Below are positions 35,675 through 46,686 of a stretch of 64,000 bases of DNA, one piece after another. The stretch is from assembly GCA_037367405.1 (NCBI GenBank), contig JAZKJV010009330.1, positions 372,001 to 436,000 of the forward strand, in the 5' to 3' direction. Under the pieces are notes generated by a model. The model saw nothing but the letters and a program-made list of their open reading frames with translations, was not told the origin of the DNA and made no database searches. Both the position numbers and the translations under genes were made by a program. This DNA is from Ottelia alismoides. Taxonomy: Eukaryota > Streptophyta > Magnoliopsida > Alismatales > Hydrocharitaceae. Position 1 is the stretch's first letter; the number at the start of each line of letters is the position of its first letter.

Positions 35675-35908
35675 CAAAAAACGCAAGTTGACCTAGGACA
35701 ACTCCCCGATCTCCAGCCGCATGGCGTGTCAGGAGACATTCAAGTCATCTTCTCCCAATTTCATCTTTCGATTCATTGATTTTCTCTTCTTGATCTCTTC
35801 ACGAAAAACATACTGCGATTTACCTCAATCATGCCAGAGCTTTTTCGAGGTCAAAGGTTCATTGATTCGTGCAAAAATCCTAATCAAATTAGCCCTCCTC
35901 CCCATGTC

Positions 35909-35916
35909 TATAAATA
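35909..35916 (+). promoter_or_regulatory. TATA box of the P2 5' LTR
   Basis: TATAAATA, followed by a CT-rich block (ACCCCTCCTTCTTCC). The same box is at 51854-51861 in the 3' LTR. It marks the probable transcription start region, 1.4 kb into the LTR. Confidence 0.65.
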
Positions 35917-36089
35917 ACCCCTCCTTCTTCCTTCTTGATTTTGATTCCTCTTCAAGCCCTGTAACCCCAATCCTTGTGCGTGAGTGTATTTCTGGTGACA
36001 GTAGAAGTACCCCTGAGGTGTCGGCAAGGAGAAAGGATGAAGAGAGGTGGTCCAAGACGTCGCTCTGGCGAGGCCTATGCTCCTTGGTC

Positions 36090-36100
36090 CCAAGGTATAA
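36090..36100 (+). promoter_or_regulatory. Candidate splice donor in the P2 LTR
   Basis: CCAAG|GTATAAG lies about 180 bases after the TATA box. The 3' LTR has CCTAG|GTACAAG at the same place (52038/52039). Comparable AG|GTA sites follow the TATA region in Pb (26377), M1 (3264/3263, minus) and M3 (55985/55984, minus). Splicing itself is not shown. Confidence 0.35.
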
Positions 36101-38356
36101 GCTACGCATTTATCTTCAATTTCTAGGTATATTTAGTGTTAGTTTTTCGATTCCTGCATTTTATTCTATTCTTAGATAAGAATCTAGTGTAGAATCAAGA
36201 TCTTCGATCGTCGGAGCGCTCTGCTCCGACCATATTTCACCCCAAATCTGACAGTCTCCAACCTGTTTTCCATGCCTCCTTCATTCCTCGATGCATTCTC
36301 CATCTCCTTGACCCATTAGACCACCCCGATCCTTCCTGGATCGATCCCCCGATGCTACCCCTACCGCCTTCATTGAAGCACCTCCATATCCCTCCATTTT
36401 ACCATCGATTCCCACCAATAACTCCCCGAGAAGCATCACAAGAGCCCCTTTGAGTTTCCTATGCAAGTAACGCTCCTGGAAGGTCCCATCTGAGGGCCAT
36501 TCGACTTCAAGAGCAGCTCTAGGAACTTACGTACGCTAGAGCTCCATCTATGAGATATAGACCTTTTCATGGGGTCTATCAAATGCAAAAGCCATTCCCA
36601 AGTATGGAGACCACTTCAACATCGAGAAAGAGGCTCAGGGATGCACGGATTCGAAGATTGAAGCTTAGAGGAGGGGGAGTTCATCCTCGTTCTTCGAGGA
36701 CAATAACTACTTTTTGACCTGGAGAGGGGCTCCATATTAGTCCTCTGCCATTGGATCACAAAGGCCCTGCACAATCCGATCCAATCCGAGATTTATTCAC
36801 GGTCGCTGCAACCCGAAGCATAATCGTGCATCCCGAACGTGTGACGTATCCAAGTAAGTCGATCCTAGCTGTTGGGTCACGCGCTCATAATGGGTAAATA
36901 TCAAAGAATCCCTCGCCATTTTTGTATATTTTTATTTAGTAATTAATTTTCGATCCGAACTGTAAATAATAGTGGTAAATTACATGGAGCCCCTTCTTTT
37001 TTATGTATTTGCATGTATATTTGTGCTAGCTTACCTTACGTGGCTCCCCAACATGAGGCGGCTAAATTACAAATAGTACCCTACAACTTTTTGTATTTAT
37101 AATTAGTCCTAAATATTGTACATTACGTGTTAAATTTTGTGGATAAATTGCATAGAGGACCTTGGATGTTTTATATATTGCAAATATACCCCCACCTGGT
37201 GTTTCAAATTTAAATATGTGTGGTTAAATTGCACTTTAACTATTGGATGTTTGTATTCAGGTTCAGAAATGCACAAAAACTTCTTAATATTCACAAAAGG
37301 TCCCTGCTAATATTTCATTTTTTACGCTTGTTTATCTAATTTTTATAAATATTATCCGTGCTCCAAAAATTATGCGAAAATAAGATAATGTACCTTGATG
37401 CATGTTCTTTCATGCTATATTTTTTTGCATTTTATGCACTTTACCTATTTAATAAAAAAAGAGAGCACTTTTCGTTCCTGGTTGCATTAAAAAATCTCTA
37501 AAAATTATAAAACCTTATTGAAATATTCTAAAAAATATGTTGTCTACTATAGTAAGCTTCAGACCTAAAATACCAAAAATAGAAAAAGAAAATGATAAAA
37601 AATAAAAGCTCCATAATCCTATAAAAAATATAAAAATTCCTCTAAAAGTCTAAAAAACTTTATTTCTATCTGATAATTTTATTTATAAATATTAGTACTT
37701 ATGAAAAATACTTTCTGAAACTTTTGACTTATTTAATATTTTTAAATTCTAAAACAATTTGGCATATTTTTAGACCCTATTTTTGGATTTTTTTGAACTC
37801 TAAAAATGCATAAAAATTAGCAAAAATAATCATAAATCATAAGACATTAGAAAAATATAAAAAACTAAAAAAAACGATTTATTTTGTGATTTCTAATCAT
37901 TTTTACCTATATTTATAATTGTAATACTCTATCTTGCATTACATGCCTATGTGTGTATATATATAATTTATATTATAATTATAAATACTTAAAAATAGAA
38001 TTATATATATAATATAAATAAAAAATATATATAAATTATTATTGTATTTAATTCAAAGACCACAAAAACGTTAATTAGTTATTTGAGTGAATACTGTATA
38101 AAATACAAATTATTATTTATTTTTTATTTATTTATAAATAATAATTCTTGCTACCACATGTCTGATCCCTATGTTTGACACTCTACACATACTTGCACCT
38201 ACACAAATTCATAGTACAATTATAATAAATTTTAACTCACACATATTTATTGCTCAAACTTTCTGTGGGTTGATTGTTGATCATAGGCACATTTGGTCAC
38301 ACAGTGATTGCTCATCATGTTTGATTTACAGACCAGTGCAAAAGGTCACTATCAAA

Positions 38357-38374
38357 TGGAATCATTGTCGGGGA
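38357..38374 (+). other. Primer-binding site of P2
   Basis: TGGAATCATTGTCGGGGA begins 2 nt after the LTR end. It has drifted at several positions from the tRNA-Asp match, mostly C to T and G to A changes of the kind expected from methylated cytosines. Confidence 0.7.
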
Positions 38375-41300
38375 GCAATGTAGTGTAGCATGATTTGTGC
38401 ATAATTTTCTTTTATTTTATTTGTATGCACTTTCCTTTCTTTTCTCTTACTTGTGCATATTTATAGCTCTCATTTATTTATATAATTATTTGATTAAATG
38501 AGGTAATATCTCTCTTGTTGTGTTTGATGCGAGGGCCCGCTATGCGAGGATGACTTCTTAGAGAGTCGACACAACCAGGCATGGTGGAGACTGGCCTTGT
38601 TGCCATGGCCAATTAGAGAAGCAGCATGGATGATAAGGAGGACACTTACCACATATGATAGCTTAGGATTTTTAATTTATTTTTTGTGGGAGAGTGATTC
38701 ATTTATTCATTATTTGTAAAAACACACAAACTTGGACATTACCTTACTCAACGAGGTCCAATGCACAGGTGATTGTTCACTTGGGGGCCTCATCGTAGTT
38801 TTTTTCGAGTTTTCATGACTTTATTTTAATGGTATATTTACATACATAACACTGAGTAATTCTATAATCACGAATTACACGTAAGACCCTGAATAGTGCT
38901 CTATTTTACACCCATAACATTCCGTTAGTTTAGTTCATTAACTCAACCATATGAGTGGATTAATCTAACTAATCTTTGATCTAACAGTTGGGATTAACCA
39001 AAAGTTAAAAAAGAAAAAAGAAGAAATTCTTGCAGTCGGAGGCGAGTTTGCAGGCAGGAGCTTGCAGGCAGCCTTCGTGGTGGAGGATGGCAGGCTTCCT
39101 AGCAGCGGGGGTCGGCCTTCCATGTGGGGGGGGGGGGGTGCTTGCAGGCTAGGTGGTGGCGATTGGCTGGCGGCGGGGCTTCGACTGGTGGAGGCTGGAG
39201 GGGGGAGGCGGCATAGTGATGGGGGAGCGCTTTGAGGGAGGCGACAGAGTGCTACTTTGAGAGAGGCGACAGAATGCTAGGGGAGGGGGGGTCGATCGGT
39301 TCTTGCTAAGTGACGATGGTGGGGGTGGGGGCTTTGGGTTCTTGCTAGCAGGGGGTTGGGTTCTTGCATGGTGGCCATAGGCTGGCAGTGGGGCTTCGAC
39401 TGGTGGATGCTGGACGAGGGGAGGCAATAGAGTGTTGGGGGAGGACTTTGAGGGAGGTGACAGAGTGCTGTAGGGGGGTCAACAGGGGAAGCTTGCGGGC
39501 GTGATTTGAGGGAGGCAGTGAGGGGGAAGCTTGCAGGGGGGCTTTGATGAAGCGGTAGGGTGTAGGGAAGGGAGGCTATAGGGGGAGGGGAGGGAGGTCA
39601 ACGAGGTAGCTTGAAATGGGTGCAGGCCAGATCATCTTCGAAGGCAGGGGTAGGGGGGCCTGCAGCCAGCTTTGGGTTTTGACGATGGGGACGGGCTTGT
39701 CAAGTGGGGGCTTCTAGTGGGAGGACGTCGGTGGGGGAGGGGGGTTACCTAGCTGGAGGAGGAGGTTGGGGGAGGAAGGGGGGGCATTAGTAAATAAAGA
39801 GAAACTTAAAGAGGGTAAAATGTAAAATACTTGGCGGATACTATTATAAGTAACAGAAAATTGGGTGGAAGTTAACATAGGGTTGTGAATATAAGAGTTA
39901 AACACTACTCAGGGTCCTAAGTGTAATTCATTATTATAGAGGGTTCCTAATGTAATTATAGAATTACTAAGTGTTATGGGTGTAAATATCCATATTTTCA
40001 TTTGTTTTCTGATGTTTTGAGTTTTCCGCCTTTTTATTATTTGTTTTGTGTGCATGGAGCCCCTAGATATAAGATTGCTTGTATCGGTAATTAGATCCAA
40101 ACCTTAATAAGAATTATGTGACTATAGTCTCTTATGTTTGGATTTAGTCAAATTAATAATTGTCAACTACTTAGACTTGAACCCACGCACCGAGAGAGCC
40201 ATCACACAACGCTGGTAGGACTAGTTGTGGTAGGCACCAAGATGTCTCGAAGATCAGACTCTCGGGTTCATTTTTTTATAGTTGGCATGTGGTTCTTCAT
40301 GACTAATAACAACTACTGTTTAGGGTGATTTTATCGATTGCACACCTCCATGTAGATAGGTTTAAAAATTCTTCTTTGCATACAATATGGAGAGAGCTGG
40401 GAAGCACTGTACGTCCTCTAACTCTGCATGAATCATTAAATTCTATGGTGAGATTTCCATCACTGAATCAACTTGCATGGTTTTTTCGCTATCTCCCTCT
40501 AATTTTGAGCAACAAGGACTTAAATGAAAATTTACAAAATTGTTAGTCACTTATATGCAAAATATCTAAAAAAGTGAAAACCCAAAATCTAAAATTAGTG
40601 GTTTGCTAATAAACTTTCACCTTAATTAAAATATATAATGGATTGCATTGTATGGGGTTTCTAAAGCCCTCATTGTTTTCGGGAACCTTAGAAGGGTCCA
40701 AAACCCCACCCATGAGCGAGGTGTGACCTGCTAAGGATTAGAGACAAAAATCCAGTCTGTAACTGCCTTGTGTTGTGCCTAGATTTTTGAAGTATTGGTG
40801 CTTGTATCGTACGTGGAAGAGTAGGACTTGGTCAACAATGGTATTCCCGCCTTGTGAGGAACACCAATCCTGTATGAAGTACATAGCTTAAGCCACACCC
40901 TTACAGGTGTGCATGTCTCATGGTCTTGCATTCGAGTAGGGCCTTGCATGCTCATGGTTGATTCCGTTGTGAGCGAGGTCCGAAGTAGTGGTTTGGCCTA
41001 TCGAATTCCTCTCTCTATTTCTTTGGCTGAGTAGGGATCCAAGAAGGGTTACAAGGACCTCAAAAAGTTCAGACTACATGTTACAAAGGAGGGGGACAAG
41101 TACGAGATACTTTTCCCGCAGTACTCTTGCTCCTATAGGGTTGACGTCTAATGACTTGTTAAAAGATATACCTAAAATAACAATGCTAAAAATGAAAAGA
41201 TAAAAATCATCAATGCTTTACGGCTTCGCATGTGTATAGTTGGTGAACCTAATTTGTATTGTGTATTGTATGGATCTAGATAAGGTTCAAAGATCAAGTC

Positions 41301-41836
41301 TCGTACATTTGCGCAAATTTTATCATGAGTGTTTACTCTTTGACCCCATGCTTGCTTCGAGCCTTTATATTGTTTTACATTCCTTTTATTACTCGTTGAC
41401 CATCATGCCCTTCTTCCTGCATCGATACTTCTTTTCGTCTACGATGTTGATCCATGGATGGTTTAGTCAGGCTCTGCTGACACCCATATTGATTCCATGG
41501 ACTTGACATCGTCAGTATTCGAGGTGATTCCTAAGAACCCGGTTCGGACCTTGCAAAACGATCTCTAGACTCTTTGATTGCTTTCCACTCCCGTTCTATT
41601 TCTTAATAAACTGGGACCACTATTGTCCCACTTTCGCTCGTTGTGATTGGAAGTCGATTTCAGTCTACATCTTTTACTCTATTCATGACTATCTGGGATT
41701 GACCCTAATCCCAGATTCATCAATTCAACTGATATCCAGTTTCAGAGTGGTCTTATTGGGATACCTCATGCATTGCAAATAGAAGTCAGTCCTGGATCCC
41801 AATCTGGATATTCTTTCTTCATATTCAAACCCATAA
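38375..41836 (+). other. Leader of P2, holding a small DNA transposon
   Basis: Non-coding leader; without the insertion at 38831-39992 it is about 2.3 kb. Landmarks: 'gttcacttgggggcctcat' near 38783, 'ggatttagtcaaattaat' near 40139, and 'ccgagagagccatcacacaac' near 40190, matching Pb at 28968. From 40640 to 41830 the sequence is unique within the window and non-coding as far as I can see. The frames 40988-41203 and 41240-41506 have no domain. Confidence 0.6.
38822..40001. mobile_element. Non-autonomous Mutator-like element (38831-39992) with 9-bp target duplication
   Basis: Ends are inverted repeats: the left end GGTATATTTACATACATAAC and the complement of the right end, TGGATATTTACACCCATAAC, align without gaps and continue as imperfect repeats for about 100 bases. 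They are flanked by TATTTTAAT (38822-38830) and TATTTTCAT (39993-40001), 8 of 9 identical, the duplication size of Mutator-like elements. The 1.16-kb interior is very GC-rich, holds a run of 13 G (39126-39138) and a tandem duplication with a period of about 215 bases (39176 and 39391). No transposase is encoded. GC-rich cargo between long inverted repeats resembles a Pack-MULE. Minus frame 39149-39427 is Pro/Ser-rich and unrecognised. Confidence 0.7.
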
Positions 41837-43640
41837 ATGGCTCCTCGGGGCAAAGGGAAAGGATAACAACCACCCCAATCAGATCAGGGCCAAGAGTCAG
41901 ACCAGAACTAGTTGAATGCTCAGTTGATGACTTTTATCCATGCCATCCAGCTACAACTGACTCAGTAGGCACTAGTGTAGACCGTTCTCCAAGACATGTT
42001 GATTGATATGAGGAACGGAACCAGAGGAGGAGGAAGAAATGAAGAACCACCCCATTATAAAGAAAAGGAGCCAAGGAATGAGAACTCTAAACCTTCGTTC
42101 AAAGAGACATATAACACTGGATACATCCAGATGACCAAGTGGATTCGCATCCCACCAATGCATGCTCACTTTAAGCGAAAGCCTCAGTTCCTTGTGCTCC
42201 TACCCTCATTCCACGGGAATACCAATGAGGAACTGTACATTTACCTATAGAAGTTCTCTCGCATCTGTAGAACTACCCACTACCCTAACATCCCGTAAGG
42301 TGTATTCAAGATGATCGCATTCCCCTTCAGTCTCCAAGACAAGGCCCTGTACTCGGTCAACCATTTTAGAAAGGTCGTGTGACCTGGGAGGAACTTAAGT
42401 CTGCATTCCTTCACAAGTTTTTCCCTCTTGGTTGGCTCAATCAGATGCGAGCCTTAATTAGAAACTTCTGCCAGGCTACCCACGAGTCCATTCATGAAGC
42501 TTGGGAGTGATTCAATGATATGCAGAAGAAATGTCCCCACCATGATATACTGAGGACCAGCTTGATCCAACATTTCTTCTAGGGCCTAAATGTTGAAAGT
42601 TAGAGATTAGTTTACGATGCTTGTGGGAGATCCCACTTCAATAAGGATGAAGATGTAGTTTAGCAAATCTTTGAAAAAAATGGCTGATGGAGAGGCCGCC
42701 CTCTCTTTATCTAATGCTTATCAGAGAAAATCCCAAGTCCTCTACAAGCCAAGTCCACATGGCGGCATCAAATGAGGAAGAGAGAGATGATAGCTCCAAC
42801 CACAACCTTATTGGGGGCCATCTCTCAAAGGTTAATATCATCAAGAAGCGATTGTAGGATCTCAGAAAATCAGATGTGATCGAACAAAGAATCCAGAATT
42901 TGGACAAATTGGATCGGATCAATAAGCATCTGGAGTTGCTGGTGAATACCTTCAATGCCTATCAGTCTGTGACTCCAGCACCTGAGCCTCCCACTAAGAA
43001 GAAAGACGAGCAGCCCACACAGCATCAACCCCAACCTAGTCAGTAGAAGATGGCGGTCCAGCACGTGTACTACGTGCAGACCCCTAACAAGCCACCACAA
43101 CAAAAGTAGTTGGTGGATTACCAACCAGAACTCCAGACTACGTATGATCCATTCTCTCCTCCACCACATCTCATTCAAGAGGTGACCATAGTTTGGTTGA
43201 ACGACACATGGCTAGCCCCATCCAGACGGACCTCGGTAGGGCCAACCCGTAAATTCTTGCCCATTCCCTCAACATCAAGGAGGGAGATTTGTCCATCCCC
43301 ATTCTCAGCCTCAGTACCACCAGTTTCCGCAATATCATAATAATTGGAGACAGGGCCAGCAGTACTAGTAGCATAGTACTGCCCGCACGAGCCATACCAT
43401 ATTTATGCGGATGCACCTCAGCAATAATATCCTCCACCTCAACAACAATATCAACAACACTCTTCTCAGCCTCCACACCATCATCCACAATGTGCTCAGC
43501 ATGCTGAATCTCCCAAGGTGATTCCTGTGAACTCTAGCCTAGGCTGTCAGGCCCTGATAGCAAAGGGCCTAGTAGAGATGACACAGAAGCTGGCCGACCT
43601 TATGACCAGAAAAACTGCTATTCTAGCCTAGTTGAAGCCA
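41837..43640 (+). pseudogene. Gag of P2 (Athila-like), broken
   Basis: It starts MAPRGKGKG at 41837; a stop follows at once. The frame change to 41996-42250 carries TKWIRIPPMHAHF and LPSFHGNTNEELYIYL. The capsid-like core continues with AFPFSLQDKALYSVNHF near 42320, WEELKSAFLHKFFPLG near 42390, HHDILRTSLIQHFF near 42545 and YDACGRSHFNKDEDV near 42620. The end is Pro/Gln-rich (EPPTKKKDEQPTQHQPQPSQ near 42990) with many stops. No CCHC knuckle is present, which is usual in this lineage. Confidence 0.75.
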
Positions 43641-44251
43641 ACCCCAATATTTTTAAGTGCAAAGAGCAGGTAAAATGTGAAGTTCTGTCTATGACTGTAG
43701 AGTCAGATGATAGTGATTTTGTTTTGTTTAATGTTGTTACTCTCAAGAGCGGTAGGACCTTACCTCCATCTTCTAATATAAAGGGGAAGAATAAAGCTTA
43801 ATCAGGTGGAATCGTCGTCTTCTGCATCAACCATGCCAGCTACAAGTTTGGGGGAGGAAGAAGAAGAATGGGGAGCCATGCCAGCTGCTATCCATTATCA
43901 TCTTCAACAAAAAGAACAAAAAAAATAGAAAAATGAACAATACCAAAAAGATGATAGCAGTCGAAGTGAAGCCATGCCAGCCATGGACGAGCAAGCATCA
44001 ACAATCGATCCAGTGTCAGTCGACGGAGCAAATACCATAGTTTTTGGATGTTCATTAGCAACAGTGGTACCATCAGCTCTAGATTGTACACCTTTTTGTA
44101 GCCCAATTGTACAAAATGTTGTGGACATGAATTCTGATGTAAATAAGAACTGTATTCCTGATTTCAGTTCTATACATAATCCTTATCCTGATGCAATAGG
44201 AAAATCCAAAAAAATTGAAAAACAAAAAATGCATTATTTGATCCCGATGTT
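43641..44251 (+). pseudogene. Gag-protease linker of P2
   Basis: A partly open linker (43974-44273) with no recognised domain, matching the position of 22161-22821 in P1. It ends in the lysine-rich IGKSKKIEKQKMH segment before the protease. Confidence 0.4.
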
Positions 44252-45043
44252 GTGGATATTCTTGAAAACTTGACTATTGAGTTACCATTGCTGAAATCCA
44301 TGGAATGCATGCCTGCCGTGAAGAAGGGCATGAAGGAAGCGTGTACAAACAAGTATTGGTCGAAACACAATAATAGATGCTATATAGTAGAAAAGCACGT
44401 CCTCACCATGGCTAAAGTGGCATCAATCAACAACATCCCTGAGAAGAAGCCCGATAAAGGAGCACCTTTGATAAGATGCGATATTTTGGACCAAGTCTTC
44501 GAGAGAACTTTGCTTGACAGTGGCTCTTCAATCAACCACATGAGTGCCTCATTGCTCACAAAATTTGGGCTGGGATTGCTAAAGTCAACACGCATGATCC
44601 TTCAGTTTTTTTATCGATCAATTAAGTGACCCCGAGGTTTATTGGAAGACGTTGTCATAATAGTGCAGGATATGAAGTTTCTTGTTGATTTTGTGGTCCC
44701 TGATCTGGACTCCCCTGCACCGTTACTCCTGAACCCGATTATTCTTGATCGGCCATTCCCGTGCACTATAGAGGTTGTGGTTGATAATAGGTCTGGGAAG
44801 ATCATGTTCTGCTCAAGCAACAACAAAGTGACAATAGATATAGTTAGTAAATCCAAACTCGTGTATGATCAAGGCCAAGTAGAACCATCAGAAGTAGATT
44901 ATGACTTTATTGTAGAGATTAGAGATACCGACTTTTCTTTGAATGATACAAGGATACAGAAAATCCTCTTTCCAGAGGAGGACCTAGAAATACAGTCTCC
45001 ACATGCTCTGATGTTGATTGGGAGACAGATTCTTCCTTGCTGA
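44252..45043 (+). pseudogene. Protease of P2
   Basis: One frame with a single stop (TGA at 44627-44629). The motif order is KPDKGAPLIRCDILDQVFER, then LLDSGSSINHMSASLL with intact Asp-Ser-Gly (near 44515), KFGLGLLKSTRMILQ, then after the stop PRGLLEDVV, FLVDFVVPDLDSPAPLL and NPIILDRPFPCT. It ends with the acidic segment EVDYDFIVEIRD that also ends the M5 protease. The active-site motif is kept, but the stop removes the second half. Confidence 0.8.
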
Positions 45044-46240
45044 TGGACATCTTTGAGGCAGAAGATTCATGCCAATCCGAACAAGTGGAATTCATTAGAT
45101 GATTTGTTCGGCACATTATCAGTTGAGCCACTGGTGACCAAGGTGAGAAGCACCTCCAAAATCATGGATGATCATCCATGCACCAGTTTAGTTTCTGAAG
45201 TGATTGAGAAGCATGCTCAATCAGAATCAGAATTAAAGCCATTTCCGGCAGGCCTCAAGTATGATTTCCTTGCAAGTGTAACAAACATGTATCGGATCAT
45301 CATCAACAGCAAGCTGACCCCAGATCAGGAATCATGACTACTCGAGATTCTAGAAAAAACTGCAAGGCACTTGGTTGGAACATATCAGACCTTTGGGGGA
45401 TAGATCATGCTTTGTTCTCACACCATATTTATTTGGAAGAAGCTGCCAAGCCATCCCAATAATTTCACAGAAGATTGAACCCTAACATGCGAGAAGTCGT
45501 CATGAAATAAAGCACGAAATGGTGTGATGTGGGGTTTATTTATCCCATCTCCGACTCAAAATGGGTGAGACCCTTGCAAGTAGTTCCAAAGAAATCTGGA
45601 CACACCATGGTTACTAATGAAAGAGGAGAGGAGATTTCCACTCAGATACCAACATCCTAGCATGTATGTGTTGATTAATGTCGCCTCGATACTACAACGA
45701 AGAAGGTATCTTTCCCTTTTCCATTCATTGGTCAAGTTCCAAAAAGATTGGATGGCAAGGAGTTCTTCTGCTTTTTGGATGGGTATTCTGGGTACAACCT
45801 AGTGGAAATTGCCTCAGAGGATCGAGAGAAGACTACCTTCACTTTCTTGTTGGGCACTCATGCTTTTCAGAAGAATGCTCTTTGGTTTGCGTGCCACATT
45901 CCAGAGGTGCATGCTTACAATCTTCACCGATATGGTTGGCAGTTTTCTCGAGGTGTTTATGGCCGACTTCTCTCTCCATGGTGATAGCTATGATTCTTTT
46001 CTTCAGCACCTAGATAGAGTACATCATAAATGCCGATAAGTTAATCTGTTATTACCTTGGGAAAAGAGCCACTTCATGGTCACTGAAGGGATTGTGTTGG
46101 GCCATGCCATTTCCAAGGGTGGCATGGAAGTCGACCTAACAAAGGTAGATGTGATCGTCAATCTTGAGCCCCCTCAAACCGTCCGGAATGTAAGGTCATT
46201 CCTGAGGCGTGTCAGTTTTTACAGAAGATTCATCAGAGAT
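45044..46240 (+). pseudogene. Reverse transcriptase of P2
   Basis: After a linker (45053-45337, open, ending SKLTPDQES), RT is in pieces across frames. KEFFCFLDGYSGYNLVEIA is at 45753-45810; then, one frame over, FGLRATFQRCMLTIFTDMVG (near 45880) and FLEVFMADFSLHGDSYDSF near 45945. The catalytic FMDD is FMAD here: codon 45962-45964 encodes Ala in place of the first Asp. The thumb end (VRNVRSFLRRVSFYRRFIRD) lies near 46190-46240. Stops, frame changes and the active-site substitution make it dead. Confidence 0.8.
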
Positions 46241-46686
46241 TAAACCCCATCACCCGACCTCTCACTGAATTGTTGTGCAAGGAGACTGAGTTTCATGTTG
46301 ATCAGCATGTTCTCCTTTCTTTCAATCAGCTAAAGGAGCTAATCACTCAAGCTCTAGTACTACAGTCGTCAGATTGGTCTCTATCCTATGAGATCGTGAC
46401 GGATGCATCCAATTTTGCAGTTGGGGATGTGTTAGGACAAAGGAAAGACAAAGCGCCCTTTGCCATTCACTACGCACGTAAGACATTAGATGAAGCACAA
46501 TGTAACTACACTGTTACAGATAAAGAGTTGTTGGTCATGGTTTTCTCATTCGAGAAGTTTAGATCCTATCTTCTTGGATCTAGATTCACAATTTACATGG
46601 ACCACTCTCCTATCTGGTACCTACAACAGAAGAAGGATGCGAAGCCCATATTGATTATATGGATCCTTCTACTCTAGGAGTTCGAT
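46241..46686 (+). pseudogene. RNase H of P2
   Basis: A clean frame, 46270-46677, carries the RT-connected RNase H: ELLCKETEFHVDQHVLLSFN, DWSLSYEIVTDASNFAVGDV (first Asp), ARKTLDEAQCNYTVTDKELL (Glu) and TIYMDHSPIWYLQQ (last Asp). All three acidic residues remain. A stop at 46675-46677 lies just before EFDMEIK. This domain degrades the RNA template during replication. No second, archaeal-type RNase H follows, which argues against the Ogre/Retand branch. Confidence 0.8.

Larger units (their letters stand above)
34502..38354 (+). mobile_element. 5' LTR of P2, about 3.85 kb
   Basis: Collinear with the 3' LTR at 50501-54258 and with the Pb LTR. By homology it starts at TGACGAATCG (34502), but these first 21 bases are also the end of LTR B on the opposite strand. 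Landmarks: polypurine-like motif 34753-34770, AT-rich U3 to 35640, 20-bp G-box palindrome 35655-35674, TATA box 35909-35916, candidate splice donor 36094/36095, CT-rich block to about 36890, AT-rich 36950-38150, and end CA at 38353-38354. The frame 35721-36179 has no domain and spans the promoter, so it is probably incidental. Confidence 0.85.

Noticed and set aside
35721..36179. 152-codon frame in the P2 5' LTR
   Set aside because: It crosses the TATA box and candidate transcription start; the 3' LTR copy does not keep the frame open (only a 68-codon piece at 51920-52126).
43171..43488. Val/Glu-rich minus-strand frame of 105 codons
   Set aside because: Antisense to the Pro/Gln/His-rich gag end; shadow frame.
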